Shown piece after piece: positions 35,956 to 48,500 of a stretch of 64,000 bases of DNA. The notes under the pieces were generated by a model. It made no database searches and was not told where the DNA came from. It was given only the letters and a program-made list of their open reading frames with translations. The stretch's first letter is position 1. Each line of letters starts with the position of its first letter. The DNA comes from Psilocybe azurescens (lineage: Eukaryota; Basidiomycota; Agaricomycetes; Agaricales; Agrocybaceae): contig JAJIRX010000916.1 of NCBI GenBank assembly GCA_023853785.1, positions 1 to 64,000 of the forward strand, in the 5' to 3' direction. The translations under genes were made by a program, and so were the position numbers.

Positions 35956-37722
35956 GGCCGCTAGAAGGAGTTGATTCCCTACAATCATGTCCGACTCTGG
36001 GACGAGAATTTATACTAACCAGTGGTCCAATAATAATAGCTCTCTGGAACTTAAAATTTCTATGACAGATAGACATACTTTTAGACAAGGTCATGGGGTA
36101 AAGCTATCATTCGCGTCCCTAAAATGATTATAGACATGTCGACGACAACTATGACAGTGGTGAAGTTATACGAGAGTTATCATAGGAAAGAGCTCCGAGA
36201 GACATCGGTGGGTGACTGCGGGGAAATGTTCTGCCCACGAGGACAAAAACTCTCGAACGTGTAAGCTCCTATAGATGGTTAACATCGTCTGACAATTATA
36301 CATTGGCAGCCAGCGCAGCAATTCTCACGGATCTGTGGGTTTACACTGCTCTCGACTACGCACCTCGAGCAAGGAAAACTATCAGCCGTGCGATATGTGC
36401 TATCCCGTCCGGAAAATCGCACCCCAACTCCCAAGACTGTCATTTCGCTTGGTACTTGCGTCTGACAGACAGCACTATCGTTTCACTTCCCAAACAAGCG
36501 GTCCGAATTCCCTCATCCTCGCCTAGATCGAGCACACGCCGCTACCCTCTAAAGCTATCTCCGATGGCAAAGGATTGTTGTGCCGCTACTGTGAGGGGGC
36601 TTCACTAGCTTTCTCTACGTCGGAAAGTAAGTGCTCGATAAAACTAATATAGGAAAAGCATCACTTTGTGCGGCTATGAATGCGACTGGGAATAAGAGGT
36701 TGGGAGGACCGTGCGATGCGGAGAACTGGAGATGATCAGTTCTAGTCAGTTCGTTTTTACGTCTACTTCTACGTATGTGCGAATTTCAGCCATTGGGATC
36801 CGGGGTCCGATTTTGATTTTGAAATTGTCTGCTGACCTTGTTCCAAGAGGTCAGTTGCAATATATTGGATTGCTAGAGAAATTAAAGAAGTTCAGTCATT
36901 TGCGAGGTAAACGACAGATACGTTGATATCTGCCTGGAGCAGAGAAGTTAGAACGCTTCACTGAAGTGGTTGGAGAAATGAAGAAGTTTTACGACTCCAA
37001 ATACTGAGATGGACGCTCAATTCGAGGATCGAAAAACCTAATGAACACATTAATGTAGCGAGACACCACCGAAGCGATTCAATTAACGACTGCAGCTGAC
37101 GATGCCCCATCTCACCTCGTTCATGGCACCCACGCAAATTACAGCGAAAGCGCACAATCATAGAATAGACTATGCAATACTTCATAGCACAACACGAGCA
37201 GGCTAGCACTAGAAATACATTAATACAAAAGAGCAAATCAAGTAGCTAAACATTAATCATACACTACAATCGAATCCCAAGAATAAAGAAAGCACGGTGA
37301 AAATAAGAAATGTTAGAGCAACGATGGAGGAAGGAAACCGAAACCTATTAATACATATACAAAAGCACAAAGAGTCCGACCAAAAGTATGAGCAGTGTGT
37401 ATTAAGATAAGAAAGAAGGGACAGCATTGATGAACCGTTATTGGAAGAGGGTCCGTAGAGTTGGTAGGTCAAGTGTTAAATGGCAATTAATGAGGGAGAC
37501 AAGGAAAGAGAAAGAAAAAAAGAAAACAAGGGAAAAGGACGAAACACATCTCGAGAGAAATCACAGACGAACCGGAGGCCGCGAGGCGCGAGGCTCGAAG
37601 AGAAGGAGAATACAACAAAGCAACATGGCCTGCCTGTCAACAAGAATGTCGATGAACGCCAATCAACGAAGAGCAAGTCAGACCCAGAGACTCACCTCAC
37701 ATATTCAACGCCCCCGCCTCCC
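35956..37722. other. no clear gene
   Basis: Several short open frames on both strands, none with a recognisable motif. A plus-strand frame at 36303-36608 has mixed composition. The segment 37430-37720 is purine-rich and is the 3' flank of the SLM1-like gene. Confidence 0.35.
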
Positions 37723-40700
37723 TCACGCAGCGACCTTGGTCCCATCCCCACCCGCGCTGCCCTTGATCGCATTCCCCACACTCTGCGCGATCCCGCCCAC
37801 CATCCGCCTCCGCCCCCACCCGAGGTCGAGGCCGGAGTCGGGGTCGAATGATCGCCCTTCTCTTTCTCCTTCTCACCGAGCTTCTCGCGCTCCGGGACTT
37901 CCTCCTCCTCGTCGGCACCCTGTCTCTCCTCCTCCTCCTCACCGTCGTCGTCGAACTGCCCAGGCACATGCGCAGGCGGCGGCGGCGAGCGGTGCCGGCT
38001 CGCGCCCCTCTCCCCCTCTCCCCTTTGTTCGCCCGTCGAGTCGATGGACACGGCGCGCACTGTACGACCCTGGGCGGGGGCGGGGGACGGGGAAGGCGAC
38101 ACAGCTCCAGCGTCGCGCAGCTGGATAGGCGGCGGCGGCGGCGTCTAAAGTGTGCGTTCGTTCGTCAGTATCGAAGGACAGTCCGTGTACAAGCAAAGAT
38201 GCACGCACCCCACTCCCACTGTCCGACTTGGACTTGGACTTCTCGAGCTGCCGCTTACTCAGCCTCCTCTCAACCTGCCCCCCTCCCCCGTATATATTAT
38301 CCGTGTCCCCGTGCGCGGGATCCCCAGCGCCAATATTAACGCTCGCCCGCAGACTCCGCACCTCCCCGTCCCCGTCCCCGTCCCCATGTCCATTTCCACC
38401 AGGGACGTAGTTCGGCGCGGCGTGGTGGAAGTGCGCGGGTCGATAGTGGACGTTCACATCAGGATCGACTTTCTTCTCGATCTATAATAATAGGGATTTG
38501 TATTAGAATCTATGGTTTATTGCACAGGAGCACAGACGAAGACAAGATGAACAAAAATCAAGGAAGGAGAAGGAGCAGGAACAAAAGAAATGAATTGAAA
38601 GTGAAGGTAAGTGAAGTGAAATGAAGTGAAATGAAAACATTGGAAAGGAGATTGGAACGTTTTTGAACACGAGAAAGAAACTGCAAAAATGAAACGACGC
38701 GACGCTGGAAACCAACCAAAAACCGCAAAAAAAAAATCCAAGCAAGAAAAAGCACGAAAAACACAACCAAAAAAAAAAAGCCAAAGAGCCAAAAAAAAAA
38801 GAAAAAGCAAAGAAAATCATCCCCTCACAGCATATCCATTCGGCCCAATCTCCACCCCAGCCCCCTTTTCCCCCAGTCCCCCGTACCCATACCCCTTCCC
38901 CCCTCCCCCGCCTGAAGCGACGCCGACGAGCGTCTCCCCCCGTAGGATGTGTGTACACCGGCGGCTCCATTTCTTGCTCTTGCTCTTCCTCGACGCTGCT
39001 CCCGTCCGCATCCTGATCGTGGTCGTGGTCGTGGTCCGCGTCGGCGACGTGGCGGTTCGCCACCTCGGGCTGGTCATGCACCACAATCCTCCTTACAACA
39101 CCCTCGCCTCCCGTCCTCCCCCTCACCTCCCCTGCTCCCTCCTCCTCATCTTCATCCTCGTCCTCGTCGTCCCACTCGACCTCCTCCTCGCTGACATACC
39201 CCACGCTCCGCACCGCCTCTTCCACGGGCCCCGTGCGCTCGACCACCTCGCTCGCGACGAGGTACCGCGCGCACAGCATGCGGATGTCGTTCCACCACTC
39301 CATCATGTCGTCGTGGCTGCGCGCGCGGAAGCTCCACGCCTTCGCCGCGCCGCCGTCCTTACCCCCGCGCCTCCGCTCAGGGAGGCGGAGGAGAAGAGCC
39401 CCTTCAGGGACCCGGACTTGGTGCGCGACGTGCCCAGCCCGTCGCGCCGCCCCTCGATCAGGAACTTGTGCGCCGCCGCGCGTGGGCCCGACGCGGGCCC
39501 CAGCGTGCACCCCGGCAAGAACAGGCTGAACACGGGGCTCTGCCCGCCCCTCGCGGCCCCGTCGCTCGTCGCGTACTCGTGCAGGAACCCGGCGGGCGTG
39601 AGCACGAAATAGGCTTCGGAGTACGCGCGCGTGAAGCGCTTCTTGCGCTCGAGGTGGCCCGTGTGCACGGGGGCGACGGACGGGTCGTCCTTGAGCGGGT
39701 AGCGGATCGCCTCGGGGTCCCTTAGCGGCGTGTCGGGGTCGAGCAGGTGGTCGGAGCGCGCGGCGAACTGGATCCACTCGCGGTCCGGCGCGAGCGCCGC
39801 GAGGTGCGCGGACATGCCGTGCAGCTGCGCCTGGGAGGCGGCGGCGGCGCGCGACTGCCACTCGTCGTACGTCTGCCACGCGGACTGCAGCGCGGCGACG
39901 ATGCCGGACTCGAAGTGGGCGGAATTTTGCTGCATCATGATGATGGATTTTTGGAGGAGGTTTTCTTCGAGGACTTGGCGGGAGAGCTGGCGCGCGACGG
40001 CTTGGTTGGCGACGTAGCTGCGTGGGTGAGGGAGGGAGGGGTTAGCTGGATGGGTGAGGGAAGGGGAGAGGGAGGGGGACGTACGGGTCGTTCCGCGCTT
40101 GGATGTTCATGGGCGTGTTCTTGAACGTCGATATGGCGTTCGCGAGCTCGCCGACGAGCTTGGTGGACAGCTCGCGCTCGCGCGCGACGCCCGCTGCGAG
40201 CTTGCCAGTGTCGTTTTGGACATTCTGGAGTAGGCCTCAGACACCGAGAAACGCAACGCAGGAAGAGAAAATACGCACCTTGATATGGGCCTTGATCTCG
40301 GCCCTGAGCTTCTGGAGGTGCTGCACGATGGAGGAGTCGATGGTGCGCCCGAGGTCGGCGTGCTGGTCGGCGATGACGCGGGTCTTGTCCCGGATGTCGT
40401 AGTATACGTCCTGTCATTGTGTGAGATATGGTCTGTCTCATCGTGATTGAGAACGAGTCTCACCTGGAGTCCACCCTCGCCGAGGAACTGGTTGCCTGCG
40501 CGGAAGGGCACCTGGATGACGCCTGCGAGCTTGGTGAGCTCGCGCGCGGTGTTGTTCTCGATGTCGGCGATGCCCTGCGTCGGGTGTCAGGAATACATTG
40601 CCACTACACCTGAAAGAGACAACCGCACCTCAAAGTACGCAGTGAGCTGTTTCACAATGGCCTTCCAGGCTACAAAGCGCTCGATGAGGACATCCGCAGG

Positions 40701-40835
40701 CTTGAGATCCTGCAGCTCGATGTTCTTCTTGATAAGACTCTGATTCCGCGAGATCGTGCTGTTCCTGCTGCGTGCACTGGCGCGGGAGGCCGAGCGGGAG
40801 AGCGATGCAGGGTGGTCTGCGGGATGCGGATTCAT
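37723..40835 (-). CDS. SLM1: SLM1-like BAR/PH domain protein (PIP2-binding TORC2 effector)
   Basis: Exons on the minus strand: 40835-40629, 40574-40464, 40410-40279, 40224-40085, 40017-38829, 38481-38209, 38120-37723. All junctions are GT-AG and the first five keep phase. The N-terminal part (ELQDLKPADVLIERFVAWK) starts a helical BAR-like region, followed by a PH domain (SVAPVHTGHLERKKRFTRAY ... WSFRARSHDDMMEWWNDIRM, about 39670-39275) and an acidic C-terminal tail. Yeast Slm1/2 bind PI(4,5)P2 at the plasma membrane and work downstream of TORC2 in actin and sphingolipid control. Exon 5 needs two one-base corrections (near 39365-39380 and at a C6/G6 run, 38936-38941) and exon 7 one more (about 37800-37825, ending VGGIAQSVGNAIKG). 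All three lie in GC-rich runs, so base-calling error is likely. The gene is divergent from PHO88. Confidence 0.85.
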
Positions 40836-41019
40836 GATAGTGGGTGGTTTCGAAGAAAGAGAGAACGTTTCATATTCCTGGCGTTGTTTTAACTCTGCAT
40901 ACCGATGATGTCAGAGTGTCCTTTGCCCTCTCAAAAAAATAGGAACAAACAAGGACGTGTCGTGTTCGGCTGCCGACTGCGTTGATAGCTGCCAGCAAAA
41001 ATCTCTCCACTCCACCACC
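40836..41019. promoter_or_regulatory. intergenic region between divergent SLM1-like and PHO88 genes
   Basis: Only 184 bases separate the two start codons, so a shared bidirectional promoter is likely. A pyrimidine-rich run (ctctccactccaccacc) precedes the PHO88 ATG. No TATA box is evident. Confidence 0.5.
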
Positions 41020-42100
41020 ATGAACGCCGGCGTACAGAACCTCGTCATCTCCCTCGGCGCGATGCAGCGTATGTCCTTCTTAGCTAACATGAACTCTTGC
41101 TGATGAAAAGCAGTCGCGCGCAAGATCTCGTTTGACGATCCCGAGGTGCTCAACTATGTCCGTATTGGCTACGTCGCCTCCCAGCTCATCGTCCTCGCTG
41201 TGTATTACTACGTCTCCATGGCCGTACGTCTTTTGTTTCCTCATAAATCACCCCACGTACTCACATACCCCCCACAAGATCAAGCGCAAGAACGACCAGA
41301 CTGTCCTCAAATACGGTGCGTACTCTATCTTGACCCCCACCGCCCTCGCTCATCCCTCTTCTAGTCGAACCTTCCGGCGCTATGGTCCGTCTCTCCTCGC
41401 CCCGCCCCACCTACTTCCCACTCACCCATTTTATCTAGTCACAGGAACCAGGCGAGCTCGTCACCACCACCGTGCGGGACTACGACCTGTCAGAAACATC
41501 CAAGCTCGTGCGTCTCCCTTCCCCCCCTTACCCCATCTCTCATCTCACTAATCTACCCACCCACAGCTCCGCTCCGCATACATGGGTATCGCCATGATGG
41601 CCGTCATGCACATCTACTTCAAATTCACGCAGCCCCTGTTCGTGCAGGCCCTCATGGGCATGAAAAACCTCTACGACGCGAAGCCCATCGCCATCCACGT
41701 CTTGGGCAAGCCCGCCACCGGCGACCTGAAGCGTCCGTTCAAGTCTGCTGGCATGTTCGGCGGTACGTCGTTCTTTCTAGCGTCCCTCTTCTTTTCCCTG
41801 GCCCTACGCTTTCGCCACTTTTTGTGTTTCGTTATCTGCGCCGTCTTCCCGTCTTGCCTCACCCCATGATCTCCATCCTTTCGATCCCTATCCCGCCCCT
41901 TCGCACCACTTTCTCTTCCTTCTTCACCCCTTCCCCTCTCCTTTTCTCTTCCCTCGCCTCGCTTCTCCTCTCCTCATTTTCTTTGATGTTAATCGCCTCA
42001 ACTAACCTATCAAACCCCAACAGCCGCCCCAGCAGGCCCCCAGACAGACGCCGCCGCCATCGCAGAGGCCGAGAAGCGCGTCGGCAAGAAGGAGGAGTAA
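41020..42100 (+). CDS. PHO88: Pho88/Snd3, ER membrane protein of SRP-independent targeting
   Basis: Seven exons: 41020-41068, 41114-41223, 41279-41315, 41365-41384, 41445-41507, 41567-41762, 42024-42100; together 552 bases, 183 residues, in frame throughout. The product starts MNAGVQNLVISLGAMQLARK and has two hydrophobic helices (around residues 33-52 and 95-110). It carries the family blocks ELVTTTVRDYDLSE and GKPATGDLKRPFKSAGMFG and ends in a short charged tail (EKRVGKKEE). The length matches yeast Pho88 (188 residues). The protein sits in the ER membrane and helps deliver membrane proteins (SND pathway); it was first found through phosphate uptake. The very short exons (20 and 37 bases) are notable but preserve the frame. 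Confidence 0.93.
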
Positions 42101-43560
42101 ATCCGTCCGTCCGTCGCCCAGTCGCTTTTTTTTTTTCGGGTACGGTGGACAGTGTAGTAGGGTGGGACCGTGCGCGTTCACCGTTCGTTGAGTTTTTGGT
42201 AGGGTCGAGGAGAGGAGAGGAGGAGAGGAGGGGGGGGGGTACATATAGTATCGCGCAGTATGTATTTATGTAGATGTCCGCAACACTATCCTATCCTATC
42301 CTATCCCATCATCCTATTTGCATTGACATCCATGCGTTAGTCCTTCCTTCCTTTCTTTTTTGGTGCCGCTCTCGCTCTCGCTTTAAGCTGTGAGTCTAAA
42401 ATAGCCCCGCGACCCAATTAAACGGATCTCCTGAATCCCCATCATCAGCCCGGAGTGTCCAGCAAGGCCGTTGTCTACATTTATACTCTGCTTCAAGTTG
42501 GACTTCTTATTCTTGGTGTCCTGTTTTATGCACAGCTGCTGTGTTGTTTTCAGTGTGCTGATGCTCTCATACGTATCATTTTCATTTCAATGAAATCTTT
42601 GTTCTTTATTCGTTCAGCAATTTCGTATTTGCAACCAGCGACATATAATATAACGCGGGTCAGCCTTTGCCGCAGTCCGATTAAATTGAACGACACATCC
42701 ACCCACATACGCAGAACGTGCTCCTGCTCTTTCCACCGCACGTCTCCCGCCTGCAGTGAAATTGCTATCGCGTGGGCGTGGGCGTGGGCGTGGGCGTGGC
42801 TCGCACGCGGGTATGAGGAGTCCGTCATCCCACACGTGACTAATTAAAGCACCATCCCTCCATTATCCCCCACTCCAGTCCAGACTCCAAAGCACAAACC
42901 ATAGATGCGCGAATTGAGACTCTAGAGAAAAGAGACAGACAGGGATTGCGGTATAACGCTGGAAGTGCGGGCGCCATATTGAAAGGAATCACAACATGAT
43001 TCAGATGTGTGTAGCTTTCCAGAAGCGTTCTGACATTCGCGAGTGCTCCTGGAGTGCGCTTTTCGCATTGCGCATTGTGAATTTGGGTTTCGGTCTCCGC
43101 CCGTGCATCCAGAGGCGGTACATCCACATGTTAACATTTTACGCAACAAAATGCTGAATAAAGTTGTCATCATGCCATCGTTTAAACAACGCGCCATCAA
43201 GTCTTGGTAATAAATTATTGGTACAAATACGACAAGGAAGGATTGGAAGAAAGCAGAAAGCAATTGTGGATTAACTCGCGACACTCAGAGATCAAGGTGT
43301 GATCGAGGCCGATGTTTTTACTGGAAATGCATCCTATATTTCTATTTCTGAGGATAATGTCTCAGACAAGGACGCGTATGACGGATCTCAGAGCCTGAGG
43401 AATTAAAAGGCGGCTGCCGGCATGATATTCCTTCGCATCATAACTCTTTCGGATGCCGAATTTGATTTTCAGTCTCCGCATTTCATCTGGAACGAGTAAC
43501 ATACTGTGGCTGTACGTCTACAACCTCACCAGGTTCCAGAAACCCTACTATCTGCCAACG
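42101..43560. other. 3' flank of PHO88 and spacer with simple repeats
   Basis: Contains a polypurine run (about 42206-42239), a ctatc(c) pentamer repeat at 42283-42310 and a gtgggc hexamer repeat at 42771-42799. No coding frame is supported; a minus-strand open frame at 42922-43284 has no recognisable feature. Confidence 0.45.
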
Positions 43561-45263
43561 ATGGCTGCAATCCTCTCCGAAATCGCTCAACGACTCAATA
43601 ATAACCTTCATATCCAGGTGACCACAGCGATCCATACATGTGCTCATTCAGAGCTCACAATGATTTCATTTTAATCAGATACAATCAGAAGGGACATCAG
43701 TAAACCTCATGTCGCTACCTCTCGAACTACTATTGGAAATCCTGAAGTTGTTAGTGTGGAAAGATGTATTACGGGTTCGGCGCGTACGTCACTTCATGTT
43801 AATTCACGTTATTTGCCATTCTTTCCACTGACTTAACTTAAATTCACGATGGCAGATATGCAAATATCTTGCAGAAGTGACAAGAACGAGAGATATTTGG
43901 CTAAATCTTGTTCATGAGCATGTTTTAGCCAACGAGCTACCACCTAGGCTCGAACGTCCGATCGAAATGCATTCGTCTCCGGAGCTCGAGCACCTCCTGC
44001 TTCTATGGAAGAGCACGGATTGTAGATTGGAATCTAACTTGCATCCAGCTCGAGAACGAATAATTGCCGCTGCTGTGAAGGTCGGTGACTTCAAAAGGAC
44101 CAACTTGGTGCACCTCATCAAGGGAGGACGTTGGCTTCTTGTCACTGAACAGACCGCGGCAGTGACGTATTACGACCTCGATGCACCTACGACCTCTGGC
44201 GTCCAGCTTATCGCAGATCAAATGGCCTTAAACTCCCTTTCTGAAGTTTTGATGGACATTGATTATGATATGCAGTCCCCGTTTCTTGCATTCACAATTG
44301 CTTTCTCCTTGCGTGCTGGGCACAGAGATACTCCGCAATATCGGCAGACAGTCGAGATTTGGCGTGTCGGCGTTGTATTGGACGCCACTCAACATGTTGT
44401 CGGACTAGCAGCAGCATGCATCGCTTCATTTCCGCATCATCTAGAGATAGAATGGCCTAAGGCGCTGTCTCTTCTTGGATCCAACATTGCCTTTCATGCT
44501 GCCTACACCCACTCGCGCACCTACTCGCACACAGACCCAGAGAGATACATATTTGTTGTCGATTGGACACAGGCAAATGAAAATCCACTCGAGTATCCTT
44601 GGCGGGTGGTCCACGATGAGCCTGGTGGTCTGGTATGTGGTTCATTATATCATCCCCACTTACAATTGTCTGATTATATCACTAGAAAATATATCTTTTG
44701 CCAGGAGGGAACCTTTTTGTTGCATCGAATACATGGTATTATCTTATCGACTGCTCATCAGTTCCGGAAACCTCATGCTTCCAAGACCCTTCCCAGTATT
44801 CGTTTCCAGTTATATGGAATATACATGGCCCCCAACCATGGGTACAACCCGTTTCTTCCTGACTGAGACAAGAGCCAGCTTCATCGTCTACTGTATCGCA
44901 TGGGTATATAACCTAACCTTCGACTGTCGCTCTGTAGGCGATGCTCCGCATTTGAGATGTGGTCACCCGCTGTTTTCTGTCGGCCATGTGGAAGACACGC
45001 CCTTCATCGGGTACAAACATATAATTCTCATCGACCGTCTCGGTGAGGCATCAGTTTTCGGCTATCCCGGTCCATTCGCCACCTGCGAGGAGCCAACCAT
45101 TGCATATCGCAAGTTTCCTTTGTCTCGACAACTCGGAGCCCACGCACCATTGATGGACGAGGAATCTGGTCGGTTCGTTTATTGCATTAATCAGACGGTA
45201 CAAGAGCGTGCAGCTGGTACCAAGTTCGGTGTGGTAGACTTTGCCATGATTTGCAAGCAATGA
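43561..45263 (+). CDS. F-box domain protein, substrate unknown
   Basis: Exons 43561-43617, 43679-43783, 43856-44632 and 44686-45263, all with GT-AG introns and phase 0. The F-box (LMSLPLELLLEILKLLVWKD) is split by intron 2 and continues RICKYLAEVTRTRDIWLNLV, so it lies at about residues 28-70. F-box proteins recruit targets to SCF ubiquitin ligases through Skp1. The remaining 400 residues look beta-rich (WLLVTEQTAAVTYYDLD, YIFVVDWTQANENPLEY), as in the large agaricomycete F-box family with variable C-termini. In exon 4 the frame reads KIYLLPGGNLFVASNTWYYL and must shift by one base near 44850-44860 to continue RASFIVYCIAWVYN. It is therefore either a sequencing error or a recently broken gene. 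Confidence 0.8.
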
Positions 45264-47150
45264 ACTGTGTTTCATGTTGACGTTTGAAACTTGAGGATGG
45301 GGGAAATAACACAATGGAAGTCAGAGGACACAACTGATATTTACAGGTTATAATATATGAACAACATGTCTCTCGTTGAAATTCTCAATCATTGCTGAGA
45401 TTGGCATTGAGGACTTAACAAGTAGTTGCAACGATCGGGGTCCATATGGTTATAACGACAACGACCACACTCGGGGACCGAGGTCGGGGAAATTTTTGCT
45501 CGATTATTTATGTGAGCATCTTGATGCAGAAGGTTTCAAAACCTCAGTTTGGAGAAGTAGGATGCCGCATAAAGAATGTAAGATGGAGGAGTGTGCGAAC
45601 CGTATTCCAAATATCTGTCACTCAAGGAGAGTCTGAAGAGCACGCCTGAAAATATGGTCTGGCCGCCACAATTTCTGCCACCCGAAATCTCCACAGATAA
45701 TACCTGACATATCTATCTATCTTCTGCAGAAATCTTCCGACTTCGGGGTGTCGACCGTGGTGATTGTATTCTAGTAATCAACATTGAATGGGCATGGAGA
45801 ATTAGGGGAATGTTAAGGAAAATGTCGAGCATCTGACTACCGCGTCCTGGCGCAGTGTCGTTCTTTCGAGTCGGCCCCTGGCTAGATCTGCGGGTGAAAA
45901 AGGTGAAGACGATCCTTGACTGGCCAGAAATACAAAATTGACGAAGACACTCACCAGAGTAGGGATAATGAACTGCCCCATCTCGCTGTATACTGTCCCC
46001 AGGAAGAAGTACACACAACCCAGAAAGAAGCGCACACAATGATTTAAGGTTTGTGAGCGCATTGGGGTGTTCAGTGAGCCGAGACAAGTTTACCAAGACG
46101 GGTTCGCCTAGATCATACAAGACCATTGCAAATGGATCGAGATATGCCCACTAATATCCAATAGCACCCCTGGATCAACGAATTTCTTGCGAATGAGTGG
46201 GAGGCGTGGCATAAGCTAGAGCTGTGGATGATACCTGAAAGTTGGAAGATAGAGAGAGAGAAGGGCTCCAAGCTATACCGGTGATTTCGGTGATCATAAT
46301 AAAGATGTCGTATGCTTTTTCGCCACATTCTGATATCCCATGGGGTTGCAATGTGAGCAGACACCCAAACGTGGTGGCGATTTGATGTCATACATGTACC
46401 GCCTGGATTGACCTGACGACGAGTGAGTCGATGACGCTATGTTATTGAGTGAAGATTAATATTGAGTACAAGCCGCGCCTCACTTTGCGTCAGTGCCTTG
46501 AGTTGAGTATTCATTAAATTTTTGGGACACAACTAACAAAGATCTATGGATGAGAGATTCAGGGTCATAGAAGAGGTCCAAGCACCACAAAACAACAGAG
46601 CGATGCGTATTTTCCACCTACAGAGGAACAGAACAAAGGTGTACGTACGAAATGGTAAGATCTTTTTTATATACTAAGTATGTACTCAACGATTACTCAC
46701 TAATGAGGTCTACCTTACTCCAAAGCGTCTTTAAGATAGGCCAAGGTAGTTTCGGTACGGGAAAATGAGGCAGGGATGAGATAAAATACGAGGTGCTAGG
46801 TCAATTTACCGCCGTAGATGCTGATAGAAAAGCATAGAGGATGCAAAGACAATGGGTCATACGATAGGCTTTGGCACCGACAATATGGTCGGTCGATCAT
46901 AATAAAATCAAGCACAGCCACAATCGCTAGAAACCGCGGAACTTCACACGTATTCAATGCCTCCATCATGTATCCTGGTCTGATATATCCGTTCTCCCTG
47001 TCTAGGTAGCGTCTATTCTCTTCTACTATGCGTATAATTTATAGCTCGTGATGTAGTAACGATGATACACAAGGAATAGGAATAACATAAATACCCACCC
47101 ACGGTTGCACTGATCGACACTCCCTTCACCTCGCTCAAGGGGACGACAAT
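45264..47150. other. mostly no gene; possible minus-strand gene remnant at 45800-46400
   Basis: On the minus strand, pieces such as KKAYDIFIMITEIT (about 46290), LMPRLPLIRKKFVDPGVLL (about 46190), FAMVLYDLGEPVLVNLSRL (about 46120) and SEMGQFIIPTLVSVFVNFVF (about 45980-45920) lie in order, separated by intron-like GT-AG stretches. They suggest a protein with membrane-like segments that I do not recognise. Frames do not join cleanly. The remainder is spacer. Confidence 0.3.
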
Positions 47151-47329
47151 ATAATCATGACGGAAGTTCATTAACGTTCACCTCCTCGACAGCTGTGGTG
47201 CGCGTTTATTCATCCTCCCTGTCCTCCCTCCATTCGTCTCCCTGTTCTTTTCCCTTCCGTTCTCCTCCTCCTACAACACACATTAACCCTTCCCTCCCCT
47301 TTCCCAGGTAGTACTCACGTCCTTCCACA

Positions 47330-47530
47330 AAGCTGTCAACCCTATCCACTACACTCTATCCCGCGTAAGCTCAGTATGGCCCAAATTTGGCATCGTCCAG
47401 GCGGAGAACAAGGACTACGCGGCCGAGTACTCGCGTTTATTTTGAGCCGTTTGAGGATCTATCTGCCATGAGCTTCGGGTAGTGCGAGAACAAGGAGAAG
47501 GCTCGGCGCTGGGGGGGGTTGAAGTATATG
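47330..47530 (+). pseudogene. short coding remnant, unrecognised
   Basis: A plus-strand piece reads FHKAVNPIHYTLSRVSSVWP followed by KFGIVQAENKDYAAEYS and then stops; a further frame gives FEPFEDL and ENKEKARRW. The codon use looks real but the product is broken. It may be the end of a duplicated neighbour gene. No family is assigned. Confidence 0.3.
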
Positions 47531-47659
47531 TAGTTGTGTGAACTTTATATTGAATTTGGTTGGTGTTATTTTGGTTCCGTTTCTTTCTTTTATATTCTCT
47601 TTCCCCTCGGCTCTGTTATGTTTTATGCAACGAACAATCGGGTGCTTGCTTGGTCTCGT

Positions 47660-48500
47660 CGCTCTTAATCACCACCACCGTGTGGGACTACGACCTCTCG
47701 GAAACAACCAGGCTCGTGCGTCTCCCCCCTCCCCCTTTACTCGATCCCACTAACCCCCTCATCTCATCTCACCCACAGCATTCACATGACGGGCGTCATG
47801 CAACATCTATTTCAAAATCACGCTCCGCTGTTCTAAACTCCCTTTTGCTACGTATTGCTTTCTCCCGACCTCTTTCCAAACTCCCATACCTTTTCTTCTT
47901 TCTACCCCTGTCTGTACCATATACGCTTTGCACAATTTCCTTCCTTTCATTCCTTTACCTTTGTTTCGTGCATTCCTTCCCACCCCACTTACCCCATATT
48001 CCTTGATCCCTCCCTTGATCTGTTCTTCATCTCTCATTCATATCCCTTCGCTTCCTCTCCCCTCTCCTCCTTCAATCATTATAATATTATTAAAGCATAA
48101 ACATCTCAACGGCCGGCCCAGATCTCCCTAAACAGATGCAGCCGCCATTGAGAGGTCGAGAAGGGCGTCAGCGAGAAGGAGGAGTGTGCACAAATAGTAA
48201 ATCCGTCCGTCAACCAGTCTCTTTTGTTCGGGTGCTTTTTCAATTTTCAGGTGTTGGTGGGAGTGGGGCCGTGGATGGTGGACGGTAGGCGGAGGGGAGT
48301 GGGACTGGGACTGGGACTGGGACTGTGTGTTGAAGTCCCCGCATGCATGTACTCATTCGCTTGTTTAGTGGGTTTTGGTTGAGTCGAGGAGAGAAACCAA
48401 GAGGAGAGGAGGGTGTGGTACTGTGCAGCGTAGTATATTTATGTAGATTCACGGCCGCAATGCTATGCTATGCTATGCTATCATACTATTTGCATATGTA
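47660..48500 (+). pseudogene. PHO88: partial duplicate of PHO88 (exons 5-7 and 3' flank)
   Basis: Exon 5 is recognisable at 47670-47718 (TTTVWDYDLSETTRL) with its gtgcgt donor. A shortened exon 6 follows at about 47780-47835 and exon 7 at 48128-48186, in a shifted frame. The 3' flank also matches: atccgtccgtc at 48202 and a pentamer repeat (atgct, 48461-48482) at the same relative place as the ctatc repeat after PHO88. Retained introns show a DNA-level duplication, not a retrocopy. The first four exons are absent. Confidence 0.85.

Noticed and set aside
37427..38128. Plus-strand open frame of 233 codons
   Set aside because: Antisense to the C-terminal exons of the SLM1-like gene; Arg/Pro-rich shadow of GC-rich coding sequence.
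38689..39612. Plus-strand open frame of 307 codons
   Set aside because: Antisense to SLM1 exon 5; Arg/Pro-rich composition, typical of a shadow frame.
38503..39879. Single 458-codon minus-strand frame taken as one protein
   Set aside because: Only its middle part (PH-domain end and acidic tail) belongs to the SLM1-like gene; the start is a shifted frame and the end runs through an intron.
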